Below are positions 1 to 7,873 of a stretch of 10,822 nucleotides of DNA, piece by piece (position 1 is the first letter of the stretch; each line of letters begins with the position of its first letter). The stretch covers positions 1 to 10,822 of the forward strand of contig CAKSPL010000027.1 of NCBI GenBank assembly GCA_934481325.1, read 5' to 3'. The notes beneath the pieces are model-generated. The model saw nothing but the letters and a program-made list of their open reading frames with translations, ran no database searches and had not been told where the DNA came from. The translations under genes were made by a program, and so were the position numbers. The DNA comes from an uncultured Eubacteriales bacterium. GTDB taxonomy: Bacteria; Bacillota; Clostridia; Oscillospirales; CAG-272.

Positions 1-2
1 GT

Positions 3-3000
3 ATCATTTCCACCGCAAACCGCTCGCTGGTTTGCTTCAATTGTACCAATGAGGCAAATCTGGTCGGCAGAACCGAAACCGAGGAGGGCGGCGAGGAAGG
101 CACGCAGGAGGTTCGCTATATGCCCGACCGTGTGGGCGGCATCGTTGCCACTGCGGAAGGCTGGAACGCGGGGGAAAATGCAACCGAAAACGAAAAACGC
201 GCCTACGGTAACCTTTATTTTGAAGGCTGTGTCACTACCGGTAACCTGGAGGGCAAGGTGAAGGCCGGCGGCATTGCCGGCGGGCTTGGTGGTGCCTCCT
301 GGTCGCACGCGCAATACGGTGCGGCGACGGTGCTGCACTGCCTGAATACCGGCAATATCACCCTGCGCGGCAATGATTCCACCACGGATCACTCCAATAA
401 CGCCGCAGGCGGTATAGTGGGCTATTTCTTCGGTGGCGGTACTGATTCCTACATTTATATGCAGTATTGTGCCACTTATGGCGACGTGATCAACAATACC
501 AATGGGACGCACGGCAACGCCGCGTATTTCCTGGGTTACGCCAACTCTGCCCAGGCGGTAATCCGGTACAACATCGGTTCCGGCACGCTGAAGGGGCCCA
601 TCAATGCGGATAATGACGAAGGCATCGGCTACCCGCTGATGTACAACGGCAATGCAACCGAGGCTGCCCCGCAGGTGCGCGATAACTTTATCCCCCAAGG
701 GCTGTTCACCTTCTATATCTTTGAGGAAGGCTCGCCCAATCAGCGCGGTGCTTCCGAGTATACCGCCGAGGAGCTTGCTTCCGGAGCACTGGTGGCAAGA
801 GCCAATAACCTTGCCGGCATCAAGGAGGCATTCTATCAGGTGCTTGGCACCGACGCACGCCCCGTGACCGTAAAGAGCGCGGATAACGCGATGGTAAAGG
901 CGGTGGGCGATACCTACGTCAACACCACCGAGGGTGACCCCGCAAAGCCGACGGTTACCACCGAAACCGACGAGCGCGGCTATATTCTGGTTAAAAACGA
1001 AACCGACTTTGTGAATATGGAGATCACCGGCAAGTACGTGTTGGCAAACGATCTCACGCTGACAAACGGCTATTCGGCACTTTACGGCTTCTGGGGTGAG
1101 CTTGACGGCAACGGCAAAACCGTAACCACCTCCGTGCCGATGTTTGACCGTATGGTCGGCAGCGCGGTGCACAACCTGACCGTCAGAGGTGAGATCAAGG
1201 CAACGGCGGAGGATACGCAGTCCCTCGGTTCCGTGGTGAGAACCGCGGAAAGCGTGACCCTCTATAACATCAAAAACTACGCCAATATCGATGCAACGCT
1301 TGCCAGCGGCACGCACGCGGGCGGCATTGCCGGCAACATCGGCAGCGGCACGCTGACCGACTGCGTCAACTACGGCACGGTAAGCGCAACTTCAAATGCG
1401 GGCGGTATGACATCGATTGCAACCGGACAGCTGATCCTGAACAACTGCGTCAACGAAACGGGTGCCGATATTACCGGTAACTCTCAGGTCGGCGGGCTGG
1501 TTGGCTGGTCGTACAGCTACATTTATTTCTATGACTGCGTCAACAACGCCACCGTAGAGTGCAAAAACAACTACGCCGGCGGCATCCTCGGCAGAAATAT
1601 GGGTGAGTACGCAAGCACCACCGCTTCCAAAACCGTCTTTGCCCGGTTCTACCGTTGCGTCAACAACGGTGAGGTTCGCAGTTACAAACAGTATACGGCG
1701 GGTATTGTGGGCTACTCCAGCGGGAATATGTACGCAGAGGATTGCGTCAACAACGGCAAGCTGACCAGTACCGGCGCACAGAGTACCAGTGATACTACGA
1801 ATAAAAACGTGAACGGCGGCGGTATCGTGGCGCAGTGCGCGCTTTCCGGCACGCTGATCCGTTGCGTCAACAATGCGGATATCAATCTGCCGAAGGGCAA
1901 CGTCGGCGGGATTGCAGGCAAACTGAACGTTGCCACCTCCTCCAAAAATCTGACCTCCAAAATGATTGACTGCGTCAACAACGGCGCGATTACCGCACCC
2001 TATGCCTCCGCCGGTCTGCTTGGCAGATTTGAATACGGCACGCTGGAAGTGGAAGGCTGTGTAAACGAGAAAGCCGTTACGGTTACGGCGTCTCTTGCCG
2101 GCGGTCTGCTCGGCAATATCAGCGAAGTCAAAAATCCGGATAACAAGGTCACCGTGAAAAACAGCGTCAACCGCGGCGAGGTGAAAGCAACCGGCACGGC
2201 GGCAGGAATTGTCAGCTGTCTGTATGCAGGGTCACTGACGGTGGAAAACTGCCTGAATATTGCCGATGTAACCTCTTCTTCTTCCGGTATCACCGGCGGT
2301 CTGGTGGCAAGTGTTAACGGGAATAAGAAAAGCGCAGACGGCAAATCGTATGGCGGCAAACAGGCCACCATCCGTTACTCCGGCAGTATCGGTAACGTTT
2401 CCGGTGTCGGCCATACGGGCGGTATTCTCGGTTATCAGTTCGGCACCGGCACCAACGGTTCCGCAATCATTGAGTACTGCTTTACCATCGGCAACGTTTC
2501 CTCTACCACGAGCTATGCTTCCGGTATCCTCGGTTACTCCAACACCGATCAGTCGCAGATCAATTACTGCTACGGCTCCGGTAAGGTAACCTCCGGGAAA
2601 GCGGATTACAACGGCAACCCCTGCGCAAACGCAATTATGTGGGATAACAATCTGGCACTTGCCTCCTGCAAGGGCAACGTGTTTGAGGCGGATTACGCCC
2701 CCGCGTATATTACCGAAAAGGGCAATCAGGTTACCGGCGGCGCAGAGCTGTTTGACAACACGGCGGACTACGTGTTTGCCAAGGCAGACGTCGCTTCCGG
2801 TGCGCTGGCAGTGATGCTGAACGAAAAGTGCGGCAAGGCGATGTGGACGCAAACGCTCGGAACCGACGCTTACCCCCGTGCCAACGTAACGGGCGGCAAG
2901 ACCGTAAGCGTGCTTGCCACCGAGGGCGAAACCGTGATTTACACCAACGGCTTTGTTTCGATGAACATCAACGCCGGCACGGATCTGACGGTGAAGTACT

Positions 3001-3848
3001 ACTTCACGATTTCCGGCAACGTTGCCGCGCTGACCAATGCCCTGAATGCAAGCATCCGCCTTGGCGGAAAGACCGTAACGGTGCCTTCCACCGCGTGGAA
3101 GATGACCGAAACCGCGGCAGGCTCCGGCATTTATGTGTGCCAGAATTCCTGCGCGGACGTGACACCGCAGAGTATGGGCGAAACCATTGTGGCAACGCTC
3201 GGCACGCTGACCAACGAAAGCAACAGCATCAAATCCTATCTGCTGTCCCTTGTGGGGATGACCGATGCGGAAATGAAGACCGCGTTCGGTTATGAGGCAG
3301 ATAAGGCTGCGGCTCTGCGCGTACTGGCGGCTGACCTCATCGTTTACGGTGCGGCGGCTCAGGCTTACAACGGCTATGGGCTGGAAACCGCCCCGATTAT
3401 GGATGCCGCTACCGAAAAAGCAATTGCGGATTACCGCTCCGACGGTGCGGTTCCCACTGCGGAAAAGACCCTTGCAAACAACGGCACGGGTGCCACCTTC
3501 AAGGGTGCCTCCGTCCTGTTTGGCAGCAAAGTGAAGCTGGCGTTCCGCCTGGCCGACATTGCGGCAGGTGCCGTGGTGAAGCTTGGCATAAACGGCACGG
3601 AAGTGGAGCTGACCGAAACCGTGGCTACCGAAAACGGAACCTACTACTACACTCCCGAAATCAACCCCACGGCATACGGAACGGTTTACACCGTTACGGT
3701 TTATGTAAACGGTGTTGCGGGTGCTAACGCTACCTACAGCGTGAATGTTTACGCCGCCGCAATGCAGAACAGTGGAAACACCGCAATGGGTGCGCTTGCT
3801 GTGGCTCTGTATCACTATGGCGTGGCTTCCGCGGCATTTAACGCTTAA
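3..3848 (+). CDS. Giant secreted GLUG-type repeat protein, 5' partial
   Basis: The frame is open from the first bases of the window, so the gene starts upstream; the ATG at 120 is internal. 1281 residues are visible, ending in TAA at 3846. The protein is built of repeats of the form GGIxG...CVNNGxV, as in GLUG-motif surface proteins predicted to fold as right-handed beta-helices. Block 1 spans about visible residues 67-208. Block 2 (about 393-896) is preceded by an entry segment with GKYVLANDLTL and LDGNGKTV. Each block closes with a similar cap, SGALxx...LGTDxxP (about 260-288 and 932-960). The tail (963-1281) is beta-rich and contains LIVYGAAAQAYNGY and a terminal ALYHYGVASAAF, resembling C-terminal regions I recall from other gut clostridial surface proteins. 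No LPXTG, dockerin or SLH motif is visible; a signal peptide or lipobox would lie outside the window. The exact ligand or role (adhesion, matrix or glycan contact) is unknown. It shares an operon with the small gene 15 nt downstream. Confidence 0.93.
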   Translation: MISTANRSLVCFNCTNEANLVGRTETEEGGEEGTQEVRYMPDRVGGIVATAEGWNAGENATENEKRAYGNLYFEGCVTTGNLEGKVKAGGIAGGLGGASWSHAQYGAATVLHCLNTGNITLRGNDSTTDHSNNAAGGIVGYFFGGGTDSYIYMQYCATYGDVINNTNGTHGNAAYFLGYANSAQAVIRYNIGSGTLKGPINADNDEGIGYPLMYNGNATEAAPQVRDNFIPQGLFTFYIFEEGSPNQRGASEYTAEELASGALVARANNLAGIKEAFYQVLGTDARPVTVKSADNAMVKAVGDTYVNTTEGDPAKPTVTTETDERGYILVKNETDFVNMEITGKYVLANDLTLTNGYSALYGFWGELDGNGKTVTTSVPMFDRMVGSAVHNLTVRGEIKATAEDTQSLGSVVRTAESVTLYNIKNYANIDATLASGTHAGGIAGNIGSGTLTDCVNYGTVSATSNAGGMTSIATGQLILNNCVNETGADITGNSQVGGLVGWSYSYIYFYDCVNNATVECKNNYAGGILGRNMGEYASTTASKTVFARFYRCVNNGEVRSYKQYTAGIVGYSSGNMYAEDCVNNGKLTSTGAQSTSDTTNKNVNGGGIVAQCALSGTLIRCVNNADINLPKGNVGGIAGKLNVATSSKNLTSKMIDCVNNGAITAPYASAGLLGRFEYGTLEVEGCVNEKAVTVTASLAGGLLGNISEVKNPDNKVTVKNSVNRGEVKATGTAAGIVSCLYAGSLTVENCLNIADVTSSSSGITGGLVASVNGNKKSADGKSYGGKQATIRYSGSIGNVSGVGHTGGILGYQFGTGTNGSAIIEYCFTIGNVSSTTSYASGILGYSNTDQSQINYCYGSGKVTSGKADYNGNPCANAIMWDNNLALASCKGNVFEADYAPAYITEKGNQVTGGAELFDNTADYVFAKADVASGALAVMLNEKCGKAMWTQTLGTDAYPRANVTGGKTVSVLATEGETVIYTNGFVSMNINAGTDLTVKYYFTISGNVAALTNALNASIRLGGKTVTVPSTAWKMTETAAGSGIYVCQNSCADVTPQSMGETIVATLGTLTNESNSIKSYLLSLVGMTDAEMKTAFGYEADKAAALRVLAADLIVYGAAAQAYNGYGLETAPIMDAATEKAIADYRSDGAVPTAEKTLANNGTGATFKGASVLFGSKVKLAFRLADIAAGAVVKLGINGTEVELTETVATENGTYYYTPEINPTAYGTVYTVTVYVNGVAGANATYSVNVYAAAMQNSGNTAMGALAVALYHYGVASAAFNA

Positions 3849-3863
3849 AAGGAGGAAACGAAG

Positions 3864-3974
3864 ATGAAAAAAGAGCTTTATACCGCCCCTGTGGCAGAAA
3901 TTCTCGTGTTCTCCGCAAAGGATTTGCTCCTGGCGAGTGCCGACCCGTTCCTTGGTGACGAGGATCAGTGGTAA
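3864..3974 (+). CDS. 36-residue conserved-type small peptide (MKKxLYxxPxxEI...)
   Basis: A short gene with a strong ribosome binding site (AGGAGG at 3850-3855, 8 nt before the ATG) that starts 15 nt after the stop of the giant surface protein. The product begins MKKELYTAPVAEILVFS and ends with an acidic tail, DPFLGDEDQW. The form (MKK, aromatic, Pro, E-hydrophobic-x-x-F, then small residues and an acidic end) resembles short hypothetical peptides I recall as frequent in gut Clostridia; no function is known to me. It has no clear signal peptide or membrane segment; the middle (EILVFSAKDLLLAS) is moderately hydrophobic. It is too long and too separate from the upstream stop to be a readthrough tail. 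Two hairpins follow directly, so it is probably the last gene of the operon. It could be a peptide signal, a precursor peptide or a small partner of the surface protein; nothing in view decides this. Confidence 0.75.
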   Translation: MKKELYTAPVAEILVFSAKDLLLASADPFLGDEDQW

Positions 3975-3989
3975 ACGAGACGAAGGCGC

Positions 3990-4014
3990 GTGAGAGTGCC
4001 GCGCGGCACTTCAC
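3990..4014 (+). terminator. Palindromic hairpin after the small peptide gene
   Basis: AGTGCCGCGCGGCACT (3995-4010) is a perfect 16-nt palindrome, extended by GTGA (3990-3993) pairing with TCAC (4011-4014) around a single bulged G. It lies 15 nt after the stop of the 36-residue peptide. The following bases (TCCTTAAATAACACTTTTCT) hold only short T runs, so this is a weak or partial intrinsic terminator, or an mRNA 3'-end stabiliser ahead of the stronger hairpin at 4052. Confidence 0.5.
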
Positions 4015-4051
4015 TCCTTAAATAACACTTTTCTGTAAATGAAAAGAGTCT

Positions 4052-4099
4052 ACACGGCTCCCCCGTTCGCGTTCTGCGGCGGGGGAGTTGTGTCGTTTA
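4052..4099 (+). terminator. Strong stem-loop, likely operon terminator
   Basis: ACACGGCTCCCCCG (4052-4065) pairs with CGGGGGAGTTGTGT (4080-4093) over 14 positions, including two G-U pairs that exist only in plus-strand RNA, with a 14-nt loop. A short T-rich tail (CGTTTA) follows. It probably ends the transcript of the surface protein and small peptide. It also shows that the long reading frame open from 4039 into the ABC gene is not coding at its 5' end. Confidence 0.6.
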
Positions 4100-4110
4100 C
4101 CCCGCCGCGC

Positions 4111-4310
4111 CGGAGGAAACTTTTCTCAAAAAGTTTCCTCCGGACTCCTTCCAAAATCTTTACACAACTCACGCCGCAATTTGGGCATACGAATCCAAAG
4201 CGTGAGAAGAGCTGCCGCATTACAGGAAAATTTTCCGGCGGCAGACTTCCTTTGTGTGAAAGGTTTTGGAGGGGGTCAAGGGGGTGCCTTTCCCAAAAGG
4301 TACCCCCTTG
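4111..4310 (+). repeat. 200-nt structured intergenic element, long inverted repeat with hairpin ends
   Basis: Four nested pairings are visible. Hairpin H1: 4111-4124 with 4129-4142, 14 bp perfect, loop CTCA. Hairpin H2: 4277-4291 with 4296-4310, 15 bp with one G-U, loop CCCA. Long arm P1: 4143-4167 with 4252-4277, 25 pairs (three of them G-U) and one bulged G at 4258. Interior hairpins: CTCACGC (4168-4174) with GCGTGAG (4200-4206), continued by TTTGG/CCAAA; and CTGCCGC (4212-4218) with GCGGCAG (4238-4244) enclosing the palindrome GGAAAATTTTCC (4225-4236). The G-U pairs would be A-C mismatches in minus-strand RNA, so the structure favours a plus-strand transcript. H1 and H2 differ in stem sequence but share a TTTT...AAAA apex, and each is followed outwards-in by the same flank, so the ends look like two facing copies of one module. 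It may be a MITE/REPIN-like repeat or a structured RNA. Confidence 0.75.
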
Positions 4311-4351
4311 TGAATATTTCGTGAATTTGCGTACGGTCACCATAGCGTCAC
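4310..4351 (+). promoter_or_regulatory. Two pairs of 11-bp-phased repeats upstream of the ABC gene
   Basis: GTGAAT occurs at 4310-4315 and 4321-4326, 11 bp apart. GTCAC occurs at 4336-4340 and 4347-4351, again 11 bp apart, and reads GTGAC on the other strand. Direct repeats spaced one helical turn apart are typical of sites for OmpR-family response regulators. The second pair sits where a -35 box should be for the -10 at 4362, which fits activator-dependent expression. No regulator gene is in the window; this is inferred from spacing alone. Confidence 0.35.
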
Positions 4352-4358
4352 ATTTTTC

Positions 4359-4367
4359 TGATACAAT
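4359..4367 (+). promoter_or_regulatory. Extended -10 promoter of the ABC transporter gene
   Basis: TGATACAAT matches an extended -10 (TGn plus TACAAT at 4362-4367), 34 bp before the GTG start. No good -35 lies 16-18 bp upstream (ACCATA or CCATAG occupy those positions), so the promoter relies on the extended -10 or on an activator. Confidence 0.5.
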
Positions 4368-4401
4368 AAAGTACAGTGAGAAGTCAAGGGAGGATAAATC
4401 T

Positions 4402-7400
4402 GTGCTTTCTTTGAAAAACATTGTCAAAAATTATCAGACGGGTGACACGGTAGTTGCCGCGTTGCGCGGGGTGTCCATCGATTTTCGCGAGAGCGAATTT
4501 GTGTCGATTCTCGGCCCCTCCGGATGCGGAAAAACCACCCTGCTCAACGTGATTGGCGGGCTTGACCGCTACGACAGCGGCGACCTTGTAATCGGCGGGC
4601 GAAGCACAAAGGATTTCCGTGACGCGGATTGGGACACCTACCGCAATCACTCCGTGGGTTTTGTGTTTCAGAGCTATAATCTGATTTCTCATCAAAGCGT
4701 GCTTGCCAACGTAGAGCTGGCACTCACGCTTTCCGGCGTTTCGGGCGAGGAACGCCGCCGCCGCGCCGCCGCGGCACTGGAAACCGTGGGTCTTGGCGAC
4801 CAGCTGAATAAACACCCCAATCAGATGTCGGGCGGGCAGATGCAACGGGTGGCAATTGCAAGGGCATTGGTCAACGACCCCGAAATTCTGCTTGCCGACG
4901 AACCGACAGGCGCGCTGGACACCGCCACCAGTGTGCAGATTATGGACCTTTTGCGGGAGGTTGCCAAAAAGCGGCTGGTGGTAATGGTGACCCATAACCC
5001 CGAGCTTGCCGCGGCGTATTCCACCCGCATTATCCGCGTGAAGGACGGCACCGTGGTGGACGACACCAACCCCTATCGCCCGGAAGAAAACCCCGAGGAA
5101 AACCCGGAAAAAACCGAAAAAAGCCCCCTGACGGTATGCGAAACGGCACCGGAAGCCCCGGAAAAGCCGAAACGGAAAACGCGTGCCAAGCACGCCAAAA
5201 AGACAAAACGCTCGATGTCGTTTCTCACCGCGCTCTCGCTTTCCTTTCACAACCTGCTGACCAAAAAAACGCGCACCGCGCTGGTTTCGGTGGCGGGTAG
5301 CATCGGGATTATCGGGATTGCGCTGATTCTGTCGCTTTCCAACGGGGTCAACCTTTATATTGCCCGCGTGCAGGAGGAAACACTGACTTCCTATCCCATT
5401 TCTCTGACTGCGGAAACCGCGGATTACGCGCGGATGATGGAGGCAATGGTCGGCACCGGCAAGAAAAACGAGCCGCCCGCCGACCCCGGCAGGGTGTATG
5501 TGGATGACTCAATCAGCAATCTTGCCGGCGCACTGACCAACGCCGCAAAAAATGACCTTGCCTCGTTTGACCGATATCTGACCGAGCATTGGGACGAAAT
5601 CAAGGACGACCTGACCGCAATCCAGCGCAGCTATGACACGGAATTGCAAATCTACAACAGCACCGCAAAATACGGACTGGTGCAGTGTAATCCGATGGGT
5701 GCGCTTTCCAAGGTGCAGACGTATAACGGCGCGATGACGGCGGGAATGTCGCTGAGTATATTCTCCGAACTGATGCCGGGCAAGGACGGGGAGTTGATTA
5801 ACCGCGCGGTGTTGGAGCAGTACGAGCTGGTGGACGGCAAGTGGCCGGAAAACGCAAACGAGCTGGTGCTGGTGGTGGATCGCAGTCACCGCGTGGCGAA
5901 TGCAACGCTCTACACCCTCGGAATGCGTGATCCGAACGAGATGACCGCTATCCTGATGGCTCTGTTCTCCGGCGCGGAATATCAGCCGAAAACCGACGAT
6001 ATGAGCTTTGCTTTTTCGGATTTTTATAATCTGACGCTCAATCTGGTTTATCCCTCCGACTATTTTGCCAAAACCGGAAAATCCTATGCGGAAGCGGGCA
6101 AAACCTACCCCGTATGGCGGGATTTGCGCGAGGAGGACGACTTCAACGCGGGCAATCTCTTCAAAAACGGAATGGAATTGAAGATTGTGGGGATCATCTG
6201 CCCCTCGGAGGATGCAAACGGTGCCTCCATCACGGGCTCGGTTGCCTATACCTCAGCACTCTCCTCGGCGGTGCTGGAACAGGTTAACAACAGCGAGATT
6301 GTTTCCCAACAGCTTGCTACCCCCGGAATTGACGTGTTGACGGGTCTCCCCTTCCGCATTGAGGATGCCGACACACTGAGCGCGGCGCAAAAGCGGGAAG
6401 CCCTTTCGGAGTATTTCGGGCGGCTGACCCCTGCGGAAAAAGAAAAGCTGTATCTGACCATCAAAACCGCCATCAGCGAGGAACAGCGTGCCGAAATGCT
6501 GCGGGTGCTGAACGAAACCTTTCCTACCGTGGCGGAAAAACGCTCCTTCCTCGTGTGCCTTTTCGGCATCGGCAACAAGCAGGGCAGCCTGCGGGAAACC
6601 CTGCCGGACGGTACGGTCAACCCTGCCAACAAAGCCGCGGCGGCAATCCTGATGGCACTCTCGCCCGACAAATCCCTGGAGGAATATCAGGCGGCGGTGC
6701 CGATGTATGAGGCAATGTTCGGGCTGGACGGCGTGGCACTGACCCCCGGCAACGAAACCTATGACAACTATCTCTCGCTGGTGGAGGCGATGTATCCGAC
6801 CGACGAAAAACTGACCTCCGCGTTTGAAAAAACCGCAATGACCACGATTGAGAGCTTTTACACTATGCAGAAGCGACAGGAGATTGCCACGGCAGCGGGT
6901 GAGCGTTACGCGGAAAAAATTCAGGCGGAGTGCCTTCCGAACGGCGAGCCGGACGATGCCAAAATGCGGGCGTATCTCGTTTCCTTTTATCAAAAGAGCA
7001 ACAGTCTGCCGCTGTCGGTGATTGAGAGCTACGTAGCTTCCCTTCCGTTTTTCTCGCTGGACGAAAACGAAGTGACCCTGCCAAAGGCGTTTGCCGAGGC
7101 ACTCCTTGCGGACGCCACACAAATGGCAACCGACGAGGCGTATCTCACCGAAACCACCGCGGCGATGTTTGACGAGTTCTTCGGCGCGATGGACGATGAA
7201 ACCTACGGCTCCTATTACCGGGAGTATATGGAAAAGTCCGATTCCACGCTGACGGACAATCTGGAAGATATGGGTGCTACCAAGGGGCGGGACGCACTGG
7301 CAACCCTCAACCTTTACCCCGTGGATTTTGCCGCGAAGGAACGACTGACCGACTTTATCGCGCGGTATAACAGCACCAAGGAAAACGAGGAGGAAAAAAT

Positions 7401-7863
7401 CACCTACACCGATCTGGTGGCACTGATGATGTCGTCGGTAACGGTGATTATCAACGCCATTTCCTACGTGCTGATTGCATTCGTTTCGATTTCGCTGGTG
7501 GTGTCGTCTATTATGATCGGGATTATCACCTATATTTCGGTGCTGGAACGCACAAAGGAAATCGGGATTTTGCGCGCCATCGGTGCATCGAAGCGGGATA
7601 TTTCCCGCGTGTTCAACGCCGAAACGCTGATTATCGGCTTTGCGGCGGGACTGATCGGGGTACTGGCAACGCTTCTGTTCTGCCTGCCGATCAATCTGAT
7701 TATTCACAAGCTCTCGGGCATCGGCACCATCAATGCCGTGCTTCCGGTGGCGGCGGCGTTTATTCTGGTTGCCATCAGTATGGCACTGACGCTGATTGCG
7801 GGCATCATTCCTTCCCGCATTGCGGCTAAAAAAGACCCCGTAGAGGCACTTCGCACCGAATAA
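4402..7863 (+). CDS. MacB/FtsX-type ABC transporter, fused ATPase-permease with giant external domain
   Basis: I place the start at GTG 4402 (VLSLKNIVKNY...), preceded by AAGGGAGGA at 4386-4394 with 7 nt spacing. The frame is open back to 4039, but that stretch is intergenic hairpins. The 1153-residue product has an N-terminal ATPase: Walker A GPSGCGKT 38-45, Q-loop Q90, signature MSGGQ 142-146, Walker B ILLADE 162-167, H-loop H198. A Pro/Glu/Lys linker ending in a basic stretch (KRKTRAKHAKKTKR) follows. TM1 is near 292-318, then an external domain of about 690 residues, and three C-terminal TM segments near 1010-1042, 1076-1100 and 1113-1137, with the conserved SVLERTKEIGILRAIGASKRD loop and ending DPVEALRTE. 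This is the four-TM type VII (MacB/FtsX) layout. Such pumps work by mechanotransmission on substrates outside the membrane, often peptides or lipids; the substrate here is unknown. It appears to be a single-gene unit. Confidence 0.93.
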   Translation: MLSLKNIVKNYQTGDTVVAALRGVSIDFRESEFVSILGPSGCGKTTLLNVIGGLDRYDSGDLVIGGRSTKDFRDADWDTYRNHSVGFVFQSYNLISHQSVLANVELALTLSGVSGEERRRRAAAALETVGLGDQLNKHPNQMSGGQMQRVAIARALVNDPEILLADEPTGALDTATSVQIMDLLREVAKKRLVVMVTHNPELAAAYSTRIIRVKDGTVVDDTNPYRPEENPEENPEKTEKSPLTVCETAPEAPEKPKRKTRAKHAKKTKRSMSFLTALSLSFHNLLTKKTRTALVSVAGSIGIIGIALILSLSNGVNLYIARVQEETLTSYPISLTAETADYARMMEAMVGTGKKNEPPADPGRVYVDDSISNLAGALTNAAKNDLASFDRYLTEHWDEIKDDLTAIQRSYDTELQIYNSTAKYGLVQCNPMGALSKVQTYNGAMTAGMSLSIFSELMPGKDGELINRAVLEQYELVDGKWPENANELVLVVDRSHRVANATLYTLGMRDPNEMTAILMALFSGAEYQPKTDDMSFAFSDFYNLTLNLVYPSDYFAKTGKSYAEAGKTYPVWRDLREEDDFNAGNLFKNGMELKIVGIICPSEDANGASITGSVAYTSALSSAVLEQVNNSEIVSQQLATPGIDVLTGLPFRIEDADTLSAAQKREALSEYFGRLTPAEKEKLYLTIKTAISEEQRAEMLRVLNETFPTVAEKRSFLVCLFGIGNKQGSLRETLPDGTVNPANKAAAAILMALSPDKSLEEYQAAVPMYEAMFGLDGVALTPGNETYDNYLSLVEAMYPTDEKLTSAFEKTAMTTIESFYTMQKRQEIATAAGERYAEKIQAECLPNGEPDDAKMRAYLVSFYQKSNSLPLSVIESYVASLPFFSLDENEVTLPKAFAEALLADATQMATDEAYLTETTAAMFDEFFGAMDDETYGSYYREYMEKSDSTLTDNLEDMGATKGRDALATLNLYPVDFAAKERLTDFIARYNSTKENEEEKITYTDLVALMMSSVTVIINAISYVLIAFVSISLVVSSIMIGIITYISVLERTKEIGILRAIGASKRDISRVFNAETLIIGFAAGLIGVLATLLFCLPINLIIHKLSGIGTINAVLPVAAAFILVAISMALTLIAGIIPSRIAAKKDPVEALRTE

Positions 7864-7873
7864 GGGATAAAAC

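Noticed and set aside
1362..1979. Seven copies of TGCGTCAAC considered as a CRISPR or DNA repeat array
   Set aside because: Spacing is irregular but always a multiple of three and the word encodes CVN in frame; it is a protein repeat.
2232..3815. 527-codon open frame on the minus strand
   Set aside because: Antisense to the surface protein; His/Gly/Arg-rich product with no domain, no ribosome binding site, explained by the codon bias of the sense gene.
4039..4090. The start MKRVYTAP resembles the MKKELYTAP start of the 36-residue peptide, hinting at a second decayed copy
   Set aside because: There is no ribosome binding site, and the similarity ends after eight residues where the bases form one arm of a 14-pair hairpin; chance is as likely.
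4039..4401. The ABC frame is open back to an ATG at 4039, giving 121 extra N-terminal residues
   Set aside because: That stretch is composed of hairpins and the promoter; there is no ribosome binding site at 4039, whereas GTG 4402 has one and begins directly with the ATPase domain.
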